DNA of 64,000 bases from Spirochaetaceae bacterium (GTDB taxonomy: Bacteria > Spirochaetota > Spirochaetia > Treponematales > Treponemataceae). Shown in pieces: positions 52,394 to 61,209 of this stretch. Numbering within the stretch: position 1 is the stretch's first letter; every line of letters begins with the position of its first letter. The notes under the pieces were generated by a model. It saw only the letters and a program-made list of their open reading frames with translations. It did not search any database and was not told the origin of the DNA. The stretch covers positions 100,210-164,209 of the forward strand of contig JAFZVC010000065.1 of the NCBI GenBank assembly GCA_017618015.1. Direction: 5' to 3'. The position numbers and the translations under genes are program-made.

Positions 52394-52508
52394 TTCCGCA
52401 ACGCGGAAAAAGCATTCAAGGTTTTTCAAAGTGTCGGCTCTAAAAACTTGAGTTTTTAGAGATTTTGCAACGGCGTTCAAAAAACGCCAATTGGGGCACA
52501 CTAGCCCC
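52394..52508 (-). other. Four consecutive hairpins in the leader of the giant lipoprotein mRNA
   Basis: In mRNA order: GGGGC/GCCCC (52493-52508), GGCGTT/AACGCC (52472-52488), a perfect 10-bp stem with TTGA loop (52438-52461) and TTCCGC/GCGGAA (52394-52408), followed by the ribosome site. The long structured leader suggests mRNA stabilisation or regulation. The remaining gap to nadE (about 52520-52827) is AT-rich and shows no gene. Confidence 0.6.
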
Positions 52509-52827
52509 TTTCCCCTCCATCGAATCACTTTTATTATCGTCTATACTTTAAAAGATTATCACTATTTTTTTGCTGCAGCCGAACAAAGATGAAGCTACGC
52601 ACTATACGCACGTTCTGCCTTAAATATATATCCTGTAAGGTCAAAAGTCAAATTTAAACCCGTGAAATGATACGAATTTTCAGGAAATATACCTATTTTG
52701 TTTTGAATTTTTTAGATATTTTTGAGAATTCGCAAAATATAAGAAGAGAATCGCAAAAAATGATGATGCCGACACTCTTTTTTTTGTCCCGTTTTTTTAC
52801 GGATTATTTGCGGTTTGTCGCGCGATG

Positions 52828-52856
52828 TTGCACAAAACTTTTCAAAAAAATACAAT
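52828..52856 (+). promoter_or_regulatory. nadE promoter, leaderless spacing
   Basis: -35 TTGCAC (52828-52833), 17-bp spacer, -10 TACAAT (52851-52856), and only 7 nt to the ATG at 52864. Confidence 0.7.
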
Positions 52857-52863
52857 GCGGATT

Positions 52864-53616
52864 ATGGAAAACGCTCAAATTGTTTTAGATGGCATTATCA
52901 GTTGGATTCAGGATTTTTTTAAGATGACCGGCGGAAAACGAGCTGTCGTAGGAATTAGCGGCGGCAAAGATTCTTCCGTTGTGGCAACGATGTGCGTAAA
53001 GGCACTTGGCAAAGAAAATGTAATCGGCGTTCTTATGCCGAATGGAACTCAAAGCGATATTGATGACAGCAAGCGTCTTTGCGCGCATATTGGGATTGAA
53101 CCATACACGATAAACATAAAGGCGGCTTATGACGGCATACTTTCCGCTTTGCCGTCCGACTTGGAAATAACGCCGCAGTTCAAAACAAACACTCCGTCGC
53201 GGCTCCGCATGGTGTCGTTGTACGCCGTGGCAGCGTGCATTGACGGCGCGCGTGTAGCGAACACAGGTAACTACGACGAAGGTTTTGTAGGCTATACAAC
53301 AATTTACGGCGACCTTGCCGGTGATTTTGCGCCACTTCGCTGCCTGCATGTTTCCGAAGTTGTAGCTCTTGGAGACTTGCTTGGCTTACCGTACGACCTT
53401 ACGCACAAAGCGCCGTCGGACGGCATGTGCGGCAAAACGGACGAAGACAATTTAGGTTTCACTTACCACGACGTAGAAGTTTTTTCGCAGACAGGTGACG
53501 CTCCAAACGCCGCCCAAATACTTGCAAAACATAACGCGAACAAGTTTAAGAAGACGCTCATAAACCCGCCCTCCCCTTATGAGAGGATATCCGCTTACTT
53601 GCCACCCCGAAAGTGA
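52864..53616 (+). CDS. nadE: NH3-dependent NAD+ synthetase
   Basis: Cytosolic ligase of 250 aa that converts deamido-NAD and ammonia to NAD with ATP. The PP-loop SGGKDSS is at residues ~32-38. Other family blocks are IGVLMPNGTQSDIDDS, TPSRLRMVSLYAVAA, NTGNYDEGFVGYTTIYGDLAGDFAPL and KAPSDGMCGKTDEDNLGFTY. No glutaminase domain is present. Of three in-frame ATGs (52825, 52855, 52864) I chose 52864, which starts MENAQIVLDGI and sits 7 nt after a good -10 with no ribosome site, implying a leaderless mRNA; an upstream start would lie within the promoter. It is convergent with the cobalamin operon, 5 bp from its end. Confidence 0.92.
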   Translation: MENAQIVLDGIISWIQDFFKMTGGKRAVVGISGGKDSSVVATMCVKALGKENVIGVLMPNGTQSDIDDSKRLCAHIGIEPYTINIKAAYDGILSALPSDLEITPQFKTNTPSRLRMVSLYAVAACIDGARVANTGNYDEGFVGYTTIYGDLAGDFAPLRCLHVSEVVALGDLLGLPYDLTHKAPSDGMCGKTDEDNLGFTYHDVEVFSQTGDAPNAAQILAKHNANKFKKTLINPPSPYERISAYLPPRK

Positions 53617-53621
53617 GTTTT

Positions 53622-55388
53622 TTATTTCAGCAGCGCGCGGATTTTCGCCATTAGTGCATCGTAATTCTCTTTTTTGTGTGGGAACGTGCAGTCTATACAC
53701 GATTTTCTGCCTTTTTCCGTGTAGTGGAAGTTGCCGCCGCACTTCTCACCGGAGAAATAGAGCGGACAAAAACAGAAAAGGCAGTTGAAGTTTTCTGAAT
53801 CGTCTGTTTTGTGGCATGGGAACATTTCGCACGCGCGGTTTTGAAAAAACTTGTAGTTCTTTGTAGGGCTCTTTGAAGCAGAATCGCGTCCGGGAGCGGC
53901 GCGGGCTGTAGAGTCTCCGCGCGCTTCGATGCCAACACTGGCACACTCGGGAGCGGTGCGCGTTTCGGGCGTTTCATCGACCGGCGTTCTCTGAGTTGTA
54001 TGCGCGGCTTGCTGGGCTGGACGCGAGTTTTTGTACGCACGGCACAGTTCCACAAAACGCTCCGCAAAACTCGGGTTCGACGCGTAATAAAGGTGCGGGA
54101 AGCCCCACCAGTGATTCTCTCCCGTATGACAACACTTCCAGCTGCGCCCCGTAACAGGCTTCTCAGCCGTACAGCTTTCCCCACAAGAAGTACTCTCAAA
54201 ATAATGGAACTCGTGCGCTTTGATTTCCTCGCTGAAAAACGCCCCGGAATCTTCTGAAACGGTACAATACCCGAACCGCACCGATTTTTCGCTGTAAGTG
54301 CAGTCGCCCTTTATTACGCCTGCCATGCTGTGAAAAACGCCGTCCGCAGACTGAAGCCGCTCGTGAAGGTACATAAAACCCCCGCACTCGGCGAGCGATG
54401 GAAGCCCCCCGACGATGGCGGACTTAATCGAGTTCCGCATTGAAACGTTCTGCTCCAGTTTTTCAGCGTAAAGCTCAGGATAACCGCCACCAAGAAGAAG
54501 TCCGTCGATGTCGGGGGGAAGAACTTCGTCCGTGACCGGGGAAAACGGGACAAGTTCCGCGCCAAAACGCCGCAAAAGCTTAAGGTTGTCGTCGTAGTAA
54601 AAACAAAACGCGCCGTCCTGCGCAACCGCGATACGAACTGGCGCGAAAGACGGGCCCGAAGCAGAGTCTTCCGAATTCGCCACAACAGAGTCTGGTAAAT
54701 CCGGCGCACTTTCCGCCATCTCAATTATTTTATCAACATCAACGCTTTCGCTAAGAACGGCGGCAGCCTTTTCCACCGAAAGCTGAATATCATTTATCTC
54801 ATCCGGTAACGTAAGCCCCAAATATCGACTTTCCACATTCAGTTCCCGCATCGTCGGCACAAAACCGAGTACGGTCACATCGCATTCCGCTTCGATATCC
54901 GGTTTTAAAGAGCTATAAAGGCTTTCGGTCATGTTGTTCAGGATAACGCCCTTTATCAGGTGCTTCTTATCCATCACGACAAAGCCCTTTATCTGCGCGA
55001 TAACAGACCGCCCCGCCCCACGCGCATTCACGACAAGAATCACGGGCGATTCCAAAACAGATGCAAGATGATACGTCGAGGCTTTCTCCGTAAATCCCGC
55101 GATGCCGTCGTAAAGCCCCATCACGCCTTCAATCACCGAAATATCGCTTCCGTTGCCATCGCAAAACAGCTGTCGCGTCGTATCTTCATCCGTGAAAAAA
55201 AGGTCGAGGTTCTTCGACGGAACACCAAGGATTTTTTTGTGAAAAAGAGGGTCGATATAATCAGGTCCGCATTTGAACGCAGCAACTTTTTTACCCCGCA
55301 CAGAAAGAGCTTTCATAAGCGAAATGCTGAAAAGCGTTTTACCGCTCCCGCTTCCTGGGGCTGCAATTACAATTCTGGGCAGGCTCAT
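53622..55388 (-). CDS. cbiA: Cobyrinate a,c-diamide synthase fused to a Cys-rich small domain
   Basis: Protein of 588 aa. Residues ~1-460 are CbiA: P-loop APGSGSGKT, CGPDYIDPLFH, EGVMGLYDG, then a class I glutamine amidotransferase domain (LLLGGGYPELYAEKL, the nucleophile Cys in LAECGGFMYL, and HEFHYFES). It amidates the a and c side chains of cobyrinic acid with glutamine and ATP. A variable linker (~460-514) leads to residues 515-588 with eight Cys (520, 525, 536, 539, 541, 550, 564, 567), matching the Cys-rich small domain (PF04071-like) often found beside cobalamin genes. It is last in the operon, one base after cbiT. Confidence 0.93.
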   Translation of the reverse strand: MSLPRIVIAAPGSGSGKTLFSISLMKALSVRGKKVAAFKCGPDYIDPLFHKKILGVPSKNLDLFFTDEDTTRQLFCDGNGSDISVIEGVMGLYDGIAGFTEKASTYHLASVLESPVILVVNARGAGRSVIAQIKGFVVMDKKHLIKGVILNNMTESLYSSLKPDIEAECDVTVLGFVPTMRELNVESRYLGLTLPDEINDIQLSVEKAAAVLSESVDVDKIIEMAESAPDLPDSVVANSEDSASGPSFAPVRIAVAQDGAFCFYYDDNLKLLRRFGAELVPFSPVTDEVLPPDIDGLLLGGGYPELYAEKLEQNVSMRNSIKSAIVGGLPSLAECGGFMYLHERLQSADGVFHSMAGVIKGDCTYSEKSVRFGYCTVSEDSGAFFSEEIKAHEFHYFESTSCGESCTAEKPVTGRSWKCCHTGENHWWGFPHLYYASNPSFAERFVELCRAYKNSRPAQQAAHTTQRTPVDETPETRTAPECASVGIEARGDSTARAAPGRDSASKSPTKNYKFFQNRACEMFPCHKTDDSENFNCLFCFCPLYFSGEKCGGNFHYTEKGRKSCIDCTFPHKKENYDALMAKIRALLK

Positions 55389-55389
55389 A

Positions 55390-55995
55390 TCAGGCTTCCC
55401 CCGCAGACGGCTCTTCGAACGTAAATGAACAGATAAAAACAGGATTTTGGGCTTTCAACAGACTGTGACTTCCGGCTTTTTCAGCGCGGCTCACAGAAAG
55501 CTGGATTATCTCATCATCTGTGACAGAAAAAGTCTTTAGTGCGGACTGGATTTCTGCAAGCGTTTCCAAACTGACAGCCGTAATTACGACACGCATTCGC
55601 GGATTTTTCTCGCGGAGTGTCGCCAAAATCTCTTTCAACTTGCCTTTGCTGCCCCCGATAAACGCATGGGTCGGTGACGGAAGCTCGTCAAAACCTTCTG
55701 GCGCAAGATTCTGCACGACATGAATATTATTGCAGCCGAATTTCTGCGCATTGGTTTTGATAAGCTCGATGCCCTCTGCCTCAACCTCGACCGCATACAC
55801 GGAAATGTCTGGCGAAAGACGCGCAATTTCCACGGCGACAGAACCCGTTCCGCTCCCGATATCGTACACGACGGAGTTTTTTTCAAGATGAAGCTTGCAT
55901 ACAGAAACAAAGCGGACTTCTTCTTTCGTCATCGGAAGTGAACCGCGGATAAAATCAGAATCGGAAAGGTTAGGCGTTATGACAGACTTTTTCAT
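55390..55995 (-). CDS. cbiT: Cobalt-precorrin-6B C15-methyltransferase (decarboxylating)
   Basis: SAM-dependent methyltransferase of 201 aa that methylates C15 and removes the C12 acetate carboxyl in the anaerobic cobalamin pathway. The SAM motif is VYDIGSGTGSVAVEIA near residue 43, preceded by the typical start IRGSLPMTKEEVRFVSVCKL; FIGGSKGKL is near residue 112. The ATG at 55995 overlaps the cbiJE stop as ATGA and has a GGGGG site; the frame open to 56061 lies within cbiJE. Confidence 0.93.
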   Translation of the reverse strand: MKKSVITPNLSDSDFIRGSLPMTKEEVRFVSVCKLHLEKNSVVYDIGSGTGSVAVEIARLSPDISVYAVEVEAEGIELIKTNAQKFGCNNIHVVQNLAPEGFDELPSPTHAFIGGSKGKLKEILATLREKNPRMRVVITAVSLETLAEIQSALKTFSVTDDEIIQLSVSRAEKAGSHSLLKAQNPVFICSFTFEEPSAGEA

Positions 55996-57599
55996 TTTAC
56001 CCCCATCTGCACAGGAACAAGAAAACCGGAACAAAGACCGCTGCCGGCTGCATCGGCACATTTTTCCGGTGTAAGCGACAGTATTTTCTCATCGGGATAA
56101 GAAAGCCTATACCCCGCATAAACAGTGTACTCAGGCATTGTTGACGCTTCGCGGAGAGATTGCCTGAACGACACAAGCGCGCTTCCAATCCGGCGGATAT
56201 CTTCCGCCCCCGATGTAAGAAAAAACACAGTCCGTCCGGATTTGACGTAGCTTTCCAGAGCAGGAAGCCATTCATCCTCTGGAACGCCGTGCATACTGAT
56301 TATAGCAGCATTTTGCCAACTAAGTCCAAGCTTTGCGGCTAAATATTGAACTGATGAGATGCCGGGAAGCACTTGTACATCGGTGTTTGGTAACGAGGCT
56401 AGCGCGGTTTTCAGTTTTTCAGCGCCACTGTAAAAGCCAGGATCGCCCGAAAACAGCACGACAGCACGCATTGTTCCAATCTTACCGTGCGGCGGATTTT
56501 CGAGCATTTGACGCAAAACGGGGATTATATCATCGGCGAGATAATACGGATACGAGGCGCACGTTGAGCCCGCACAGTTTGCGCTGGTTATGCCCGCCCC
56601 AGTCATGCCCGCGCTCTCGAGCATTCGCGGCGCCCCGAAAACACAATCTGCTTTTGAAATACACGCTCGGACAGCCTGTGTCATCGTATCAGGACTGCCC
56701 ATCCCGATTCCCGCAAGCGTCACAGAAAGCCGTGTTTTTGCGTCCAGATGCAGGGATAACCGCGTTTCAAGCGCGCGGCAAAGCTCATCAATCGTTGAAA
56801 CAGATATAACCTCGTCCGTCACTGGCTTCTGCGATGTGCTGTTCTGACACGAACACACATCCGCACCAGCTTGCGGACGGCGGATTACAAAGCACTTAAT
56901 ACCCGCGTTTTTAGCCGCGCTTAGCTTTTCGTCCACGCCACCAGTTTTCCCGCTTTCTTTCGTAACAAGAACAGAAATGCCGTATTCATTGATAATGGCG
57001 TGATTCATCTGCTCGGAGAAAGGCCCCTGCATCGCAATTATCTGCTTTCCTTCAAGCCCGGCGTCATAGCACAAACGGACGCTTTCCAAGCCGGGAAGTA
57101 CTCTCACGACAAGCTTTTTCCTAAGTGCGTCGCTCCGGCAAAATGCTCCAAGTTCCTTGCTGCCTGTCGTAAGCAGAATGTTCCCACCTGTCCGCTCTGC
57201 CATGTTCTCCAAAGCCTTTGCGCATGAGGATACATCATCGAAATAAACGACGCTGCCGTCATCATCGGGCTTTGCATCGAGTTTTGTATCGCGCTCAAAC
57301 CGGATAAGCGGAATTTTCGCCCCAGCAGAGCAAACGCCTTGCCTTATGTTCGCGGAGACTTCTACTGCAAACGGATGGGTCGCGTCTATCACGGCACAAT
57401 ACTCTCCGCTTCCGACAAGCTCCGCGATATCACCGGCATCAAGTCTGCCCTGCTTTACACGGACGCATGCCATTTCTTCCAGGACCATCTCGCCGTATTC
57501 CGTCGCGACGCAAACATCAGTTTCCACGTTGTTTTCAGAAAGGATTTCGGCAACGGCGCGTCCTTCCGTCGTTCCGCCAAACACAAGGATTTTTTTCAT
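55992..57599 (-). CDS. cbiJE: Fused precorrin-6A reductase and cobalt-precorrin-7 C5-methyltransferase
   Basis: Protein of 535 aa joining two cobalamin enzymes. Residues ~1-260 are CbiJ/CobK: MKKILVFGGTTEGRAVAEIL, VIDATHPFAVEVSANI, LLTTGSKELGAF and VTKESGKTGG. Residues ~295-535 are CbiE: LAGIGMGSPDTMTQAVRACISKADCVFGAPRML, VVLFSGDPGFYSGAEKL and VLPGISSVQYLAAKLGLSW. The reductase reduces the ring of (cobalt-)precorrin-6A and CbiE methylates C5, a nearby step, so fusion may channel intermediates. It overlaps cbiH by 4 bp and cbiT by 4 bp. Confidence 0.93.
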   Translation of the reverse strand: MKKILVFGGTTEGRAVAEILSENNVETDVCVATEYGEMVLEEMACVRVKQGRLDAGDIAELVGSGEYCAVIDATHPFAVEVSANIRQGVCSAGAKIPLIRFERDTKLDAKPDDDGSVVYFDDVSSCAKALENMAERTGGNILLTTGSKELGAFCRSDALRKKLVVRVLPGLESVRLCYDAGLEGKQIIAMQGPFSEQMNHAIINEYGISVLVTKESGKTGGVDEKLSAAKNAGIKCFVIRRPQAGADVCSCQNSTSQKPVTDEVISVSTIDELCRALETRLSLHLDAKTRLSVTLAGIGMGSPDTMTQAVRACISKADCVFGAPRMLESAGMTGAGITSANCAGSTCASYPYYLADDIIPVLRQMLENPPHGKIGTMRAVVLFSGDPGFYSGAEKLKTALASLPNTDVQVLPGISSVQYLAAKLGLSWQNAAIISMHGVPEDEWLPALESYVKSGRTVFFLTSGAEDIRRIGSALVSFRQSLREASTMPEYTVYAGYRLSYPDEKILSLTPEKCADAAGSGLCSGFLVPVQMGVK

Positions 57600-58354
57600 A
57601 TTTCGTACCCGCGCTTAGTGACAAGCCGTTTCCCGTTTACAGAACCGGCACACACCTGCGTCTGCGAATTCCCGATAAAAACGGTCGTAAACATGTTAAC
57701 ATCTGCGTTCATAAGCTCAGAAAGCGTGCAGATTACAGTCTTCTCATCTTCCCGCCCGATATTCTGCGCATAGCCACATGGTGTTTGGGCGTTCGCGCCG
57801 GCAGAAATCATCACTTCACAGGCGCGCCTAAGATAATCGTGTCTTTTATGGCTCGCCGGATTATAAAGCGCGACGGCAAAATCACCAGCTACAGCCGCCT
57901 TAAGCCGCTTTTCTATCGTCTCCCACGGCGTAAGAAGGTCGCTCAAACTTATGATACAGTAGTCGTGATTAAGCGGCGCGCCAAGGACAGCAGCTCCACT
58001 ATTTGCCGCTGTAACTCCTGGTATGACAACAATTTCTACATTCTCGTATGACGGAGATTTTTCCTGCAATTCAAAAATCGGGGCCGCCATGCCGTAAACG
58101 CCTGCATCGCCGCTGCAAACCATAGCAACTTTTTTACCGGCAAGCGCGAAATCAAAGCACATTTTGCAACGCTCAATTTCCTGGCGCATTGGAGTTGACG
58201 CGAACTCTTTTTGTGGGAACGATGGTCGCAAAAGGTCGATGTAGACGGTATATCCTACGATGATATCGCAGCTTTCAAGCGTGTCAAAAGCTTCGCGCGT
58301 CATCTTTTCAGGCTTTCCGGGTCCTATTCCCACAACATATACCACTTTGTCCAT
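57596..58354 (-). CDS. cbiH: Cobalt-precorrin-3 C17-methyltransferase
   Basis: SAM-dependent tetrapyrrole methylase of 252 aa (CobJ/CbiH family), which methylates C17 and contracts the ring. Family blocks: VYVVGIGPGKPEKMTREA at the start, IIVGYTVYIDLL, VAMVCSGDAGVYGMA near residue 77, VVIPGVTAANSGAAVLGAPLNHDYCIISLSDLLTPW and LYNPASHKRHDYL. It begins one base after cbiFG and overlaps cbiJE by 4 bp. Confidence 0.94.
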   Translation of the reverse strand: MDKVVYVVGIGPGKPEKMTREAFDTLESCDIIVGYTVYIDLLRPSFPQKEFASTPMRQEIERCKMCFDFALAGKKVAMVCSGDAGVYGMAAPIFELQEKSPSYENVEIVVIPGVTAANSGAAVLGAPLNHDYCIISLSDLLTPWETIEKRLKAAVAGDFAVALYNPASHKRHDYLRRACEVMISAGANAQTPCGYAQNIGREDEKTVICTLSELMNADVNMFTTVFIGNSQTQVCAGSVNGKRLVTKRGYEI

Positions 58355-58355
58355 A

Positions 58356-60290
58356 TTACGCCTCTGTCCGCCACGTAACGATTTTTGGCTTTCTTTTTGC
58401 GACTGCGACAGTTATGCCGTTACCGGCTGTTTTTTTACACACGAGATTGCAGCCATCGCCCGCAACAGTGCAATCGGGACCCGCGCAATTCACGCCGCCC
58501 TCGCCCGAACAGGATGCGCCCGCACACATGACAGCCGCGCGTTCGCACACATTTGAAACGCCTGTCTGCTCGCGGACAAAATCTGATTCAGAAAACTCGC
58601 CGGGAACTTGTGCCAGCTCTTGCGCCGTGTACGTAACGAAAGGAACATGAAGATATTGGGCAAGCTCCAAAAGCCCTTTTTCGGTCTTTTTAAGGTCGAT
58701 TGAAGCAATGGTGCAGATGTTTCCGCGGACTTCAGCCGGAACGCACGCTTCAAAAAACTGCAAGAGATCTTCGAACGTCTTGTCTTTTTTGCAGCCCATC
58801 CCGACGCAGTACAGTTTTGGAACGAGCACTACGCGGTGCTTATCGGTTTCTAGAGAGTGAAGCGCGTCATCGGCGAGAATCACGATATCGGCATCGTCCT
58901 GGGGTTGCGCGCAGTTCGGCGCAGCCCCCCCAACGACAACGAGTTCTTCTGGGATGTCTTCCTCAGCGAAATCCACATCAGGATGAACCCAGACGCGGAT
59001 TTTTTCACCACCAAGAAGTTTCCCGGTCACATGCTTCACTTCTTCGCGGTTCACAATCGAAAATCCGTTTCGCCTTGCGAATACGTCAACCGCAAACTTT
59101 TTTGCCACATCAGAAGCTGTCGTTATGACAGGAACCGCGCCAATCCGGCTTGCAATAAGCTGCGCCAGCTCGTTTGCCCCGCCCATGTGACCGGAAAGAA
59201 GCGGGATCACAAACTGCCCGCGTTCATCAATGACGACAACCGGGCTGTCATAAAACTTATCTTTGATAAAATCAGCCGATATTCTTGTCGCAATTCCCGC
59301 CGCGCCTATAAACACAAGCGGGATATGCTTATTGAACGCCTTTTCTGCAAAATCACGCACTGCAGGGATATTTTCGGTGCTGCAACAGTCCACGCCACTA
59401 CAAAAGTCCGTCCGGGAAACCCAGAAAACATCCGGGAGTTCCGCACGAAGTCTTTGTTCAAGAGCTCGTCCTGCTTCTGTGAACGAACAGACGTAGACGA
59501 TAGACGAACGCTGTCCGCCAAAATCGTCCCTTTCTGGCTTTTTCTTTCTGAACTCAGTCTCAAAATCAGGTGCATAAAGGCGCGACTTAGAGTAACCATA
59601 GTGGGCGACACAATCCCCAACAAGAATCACCGCCGTTTTCGTAATGCCGTTCGCAGCAGCCACTTCCGGCAAAGAACCCACCGTACAAACAAACGCCTTT
59701 TCATCCGGCCACGAAGCCTTATACACAATAGCCGCTGGCGTTTCCGGCGCATATCCGCCAGCGATAAGCCGCTTCGAAAGCTCCTTCGTCATGCCAGAAC
59801 TAAGATACACCGCCATCGAAGCATGATGCGCCGCAAAACTTTCAATGCTTTCCGCATCCGGCACAGCTGTTTTGCCCGCCATCCGCGTGATTACAAGCGA
59901 CTGCGAAACATCGGGCAGCGTAAACTCCATATTAAGGCTCGCGGCGGCGCCAAAACACGCCGTAACACCGGGGCAGCTTTCGTATCGGATTCCACGCGCA
60001 TCAAGCTCGTCCATTTGCTCGCGCACAGCCCCGTAAAGGCTCGGCTCACCCGAATGAAGGCGCACAATCGTCTTTTGCGCCGCATCCGCTTCCAAAACAG
60101 CATTTATCACCTCATCGAGCGTGAGTTTTGCACTGTCAAGAAAGCGGCAATCCTTCTTTGCGTATCCAAGAAGTTCCGGATTCACGAGCGATCCGGCATA
60201 TATAATCAAATCTGCTTTTTCAATGAGCTGCTTGCCGCGTAACGTTATCAAATCAGCAGCACCGCAGCCAGCTCCAACAAAATAAACCAT
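58356..60290 (-). CDS. cbiFG: Fused cobalt-precorrin-4 C11-methyltransferase and cobalt-precorrin-5A hydrolase
   Basis: Protein of 644 aa. Residues ~1-255 are CbiF/CobM: YFVGAGCGAADLITLRG, RLHSGEPSLYGAVREQM, CPGVTACFGAAASLN and AVILVGDCV. Residues ~260-644 are CbiG: FIGAAGIATRISADFIKDK, VVVIDERGQFVIPLLSGHMGGANELA and GVSNVCERAAV. These act in sequence (C11 methylation, then opening of the ring A lactone with loss of acetaldehyde), so the fusion is logical. CbiG shows that the oxygen-independent route is used. A Cys-rich insert (seven Cys, residues 582-618) interrupts the C-terminal subdomain. It is first in the operon, with an AGGA ribosome site. Confidence 0.93.
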   Translation of the reverse strand: MVYFVGAGCGAADLITLRGKQLIEKADLIIYAGSLVNPELLGYAKKDCRFLDSAKLTLDEVINAVLEADAAQKTIVRLHSGEPSLYGAVREQMDELDARGIRYESCPGVTACFGAAASLNMEFTLPDVSQSLVITRMAGKTAVPDAESIESFAAHHASMAVYLSSGMTKELSKRLIAGGYAPETPAAIVYKASWPDEKAFVCTVGSLPEVAAANGITKTAVILVGDCVAHYGYSKSRLYAPDFETEFRKKKPERDDFGGQRSSIVYVCSFTEAGRALEQRLRAELPDVFWVSRTDFCSGVDCCSTENIPAVRDFAEKAFNKHIPLVFIGAAGIATRISADFIKDKFYDSPVVVIDERGQFVIPLLSGHMGGANELAQLIASRIGAVPVITTASDVAKKFAVDVFARRNGFSIVNREEVKHVTGKLLGGEKIRVWVHPDVDFAEEDIPEELVVVGGAAPNCAQPQDDADIVILADDALHSLETDKHRVVLVPKLYCVGMGCKKDKTFEDLLQFFEACVPAEVRGNICTIASIDLKKTEKGLLELAQYLHVPFVTYTAQELAQVPGEFSESDFVREQTGVSNVCERAAVMCAGASCSGEGGVNCAGPDCTVAGDGCNLVCKKTAGNGITVAVAKRKPKIVTWRTEA

Positions 60291-60337
60291 GAAAAAATCC
60301 TAAAACGCTTCACACGACCGTACAAAGCCACAAAGAT

Positions 60338-60366
60338 ATTATGAGCCATAACAGCAAAAAGGTAAA
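60338..60366 (-). promoter_or_regulatory. Promoter of the cobalamin operon
   Basis: Minus-strand -35 TTTACC (60361-60366), 17-bp spacer, -10 CATAAT (60338-60343), giving a leader of about 40 nt. That is too short for a cobalamin riboswitch, and no B12 box was found. Confidence 0.55.
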
Positions 60367-60384
60367 CGGCAACGCGCCATCAGT

Positions 60385-60413
60385 ATGCACAACATCGCGA
60401 AAAATGATATAGT
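60385..60413 (+). promoter_or_regulatory. Promoter of the PHP phosphatase gene
   Basis: -35 ATGCAC (60385-60390), 17-bp spacer, -10 TATAGT (60408-60413), divergent from the cobalamin promoter. Confidence 0.55.
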
Positions 60414-60436
60414 AACCGCACAAGCAGGAGTAAAAA

Positions 60437-61207
60437 ATGCTGGCGAATTATCATACACATACAGTTCGGTGCAACCACGCAAAGGGCACAGAACGCGAAT
60501 ATATCGAGCGCGCTATAGAGCGTGGCTTCAAGATTCTGGGGTTTTCTGACCACGTGCCGCAGCCCTACCCCAAAAGCTACACATCAAACATCCGCATGGG
60601 CATGAACGAGCTGCCGGAGTATTTTAACACGCTCAGTAAACTGCGCGATGAGTACAAAGACAAAATCGAAATTCTTATTGGGTTCGAGGTTGAGTACACA
60701 ACCGAATACTTTGAGCCGCTTTTGGAAGAGCTTCGTAAGTACCCCGTGGATTACTTGATCCAGGGACAGCATTTCGTTCCAGACGAAGTAAACGGACGCT
60801 ACGTCGGGTTTCCGACTGATGAAGAGCAGAAGCTCATCGACTACGTAGATTTTACGATTGAGGGTATGAAAACTGGGCTTTTCTCATATCTGGCGCACCC
60901 TGACCTTATCAACTACAAGGGCGATGATGAAACTTTCCAGCGTCACACAAAGCGCATCGTTGAAGCCGCAATTGAGCTTTCTCTTCCGCTCGAAATAAAC
61001 ATGTACGGCTTTTTGGACAAGCGTAACTATCCGTGTGACCGTTTTTTCAAGATGGCTTCTGAAATGGGAGCAAGTTTTGTAATCGGTTGCGATGCGCATC
61101 AGCCGTGGGTTGTTCAGCAGCCGGAAGATTTGCCCGGTTTCACCGATTTTTTGAACCGGAACGGAATCAAAATTGGCGATAATGTGATGAATTTACGGAA
61201 AATCTGA
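60437..61207 (+). CDS. hisK: PHP-type histidinol-phosphatase family protein
   Basis: Cytosolic metal-dependent phosphatase of 256 aa of the PHP superfamily (HisK type). Metal ligands: YHTHT (His6, His8) and RCNHA, GFSDHVP near 35, the Glu of GFEVEY near 83, YLIQGQHFVP near 110, LAHPD near 155 and GCDAHQP near 221. The family usually hydrolyses L-histidinol phosphate in histidine synthesis, but no other his gene lies nearby, so the substrate could differ. The ATG at 60437 follows an AGGAG site. Confidence 0.87.
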   Translation: MLANYHTHTVRCNHAKGTEREYIERAIERGFKILGFSDHVPQPYPKSYTSNIRMGMNELPEYFNTLSKLRDEYKDKIEILIGFEVEYTTEYFEPLLEELRKYPVDYLIQGQHFVPDEVNGRYVGFPTDEEQKLIDYVDFTIEGMKTGLFSYLAHPDLINYKGDDETFQRHTKRIVEAAIELSLPLEINMYGFLDKRNYPCDRFFKMASEMGASFVIGCDAHQPWVVQQPEDLPGFTDFLNRNGIKIGDNVMNLRKI

Positions 61208-61209
61208 AC

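Noticed and set aside
52667..52888. 73-codon frame before nadE
   Set aside because: It overlaps the start of nadE and its promoter in another frame and has AT-rich, low-information composition.
53693..54199. 168-codon minus-strand frame
   Set aside because: It is a shifted frame inside the Cys-rich end of cbiA, with the Arg/Ser-rich composition of an alternative frame.
58857..60242. 461-codon plus-strand frame
   Set aside because: It is antisense to cbiFG, whose domains are clear. The translated product is basic and without recognisable features.
60291..60436. Cobalamin riboswitch upstream of the cobalamin operon
   Set aside because: The leader between the likely promoter and cbiFG is about 40 nt, and no B12-box-like sequence was seen on either strand.
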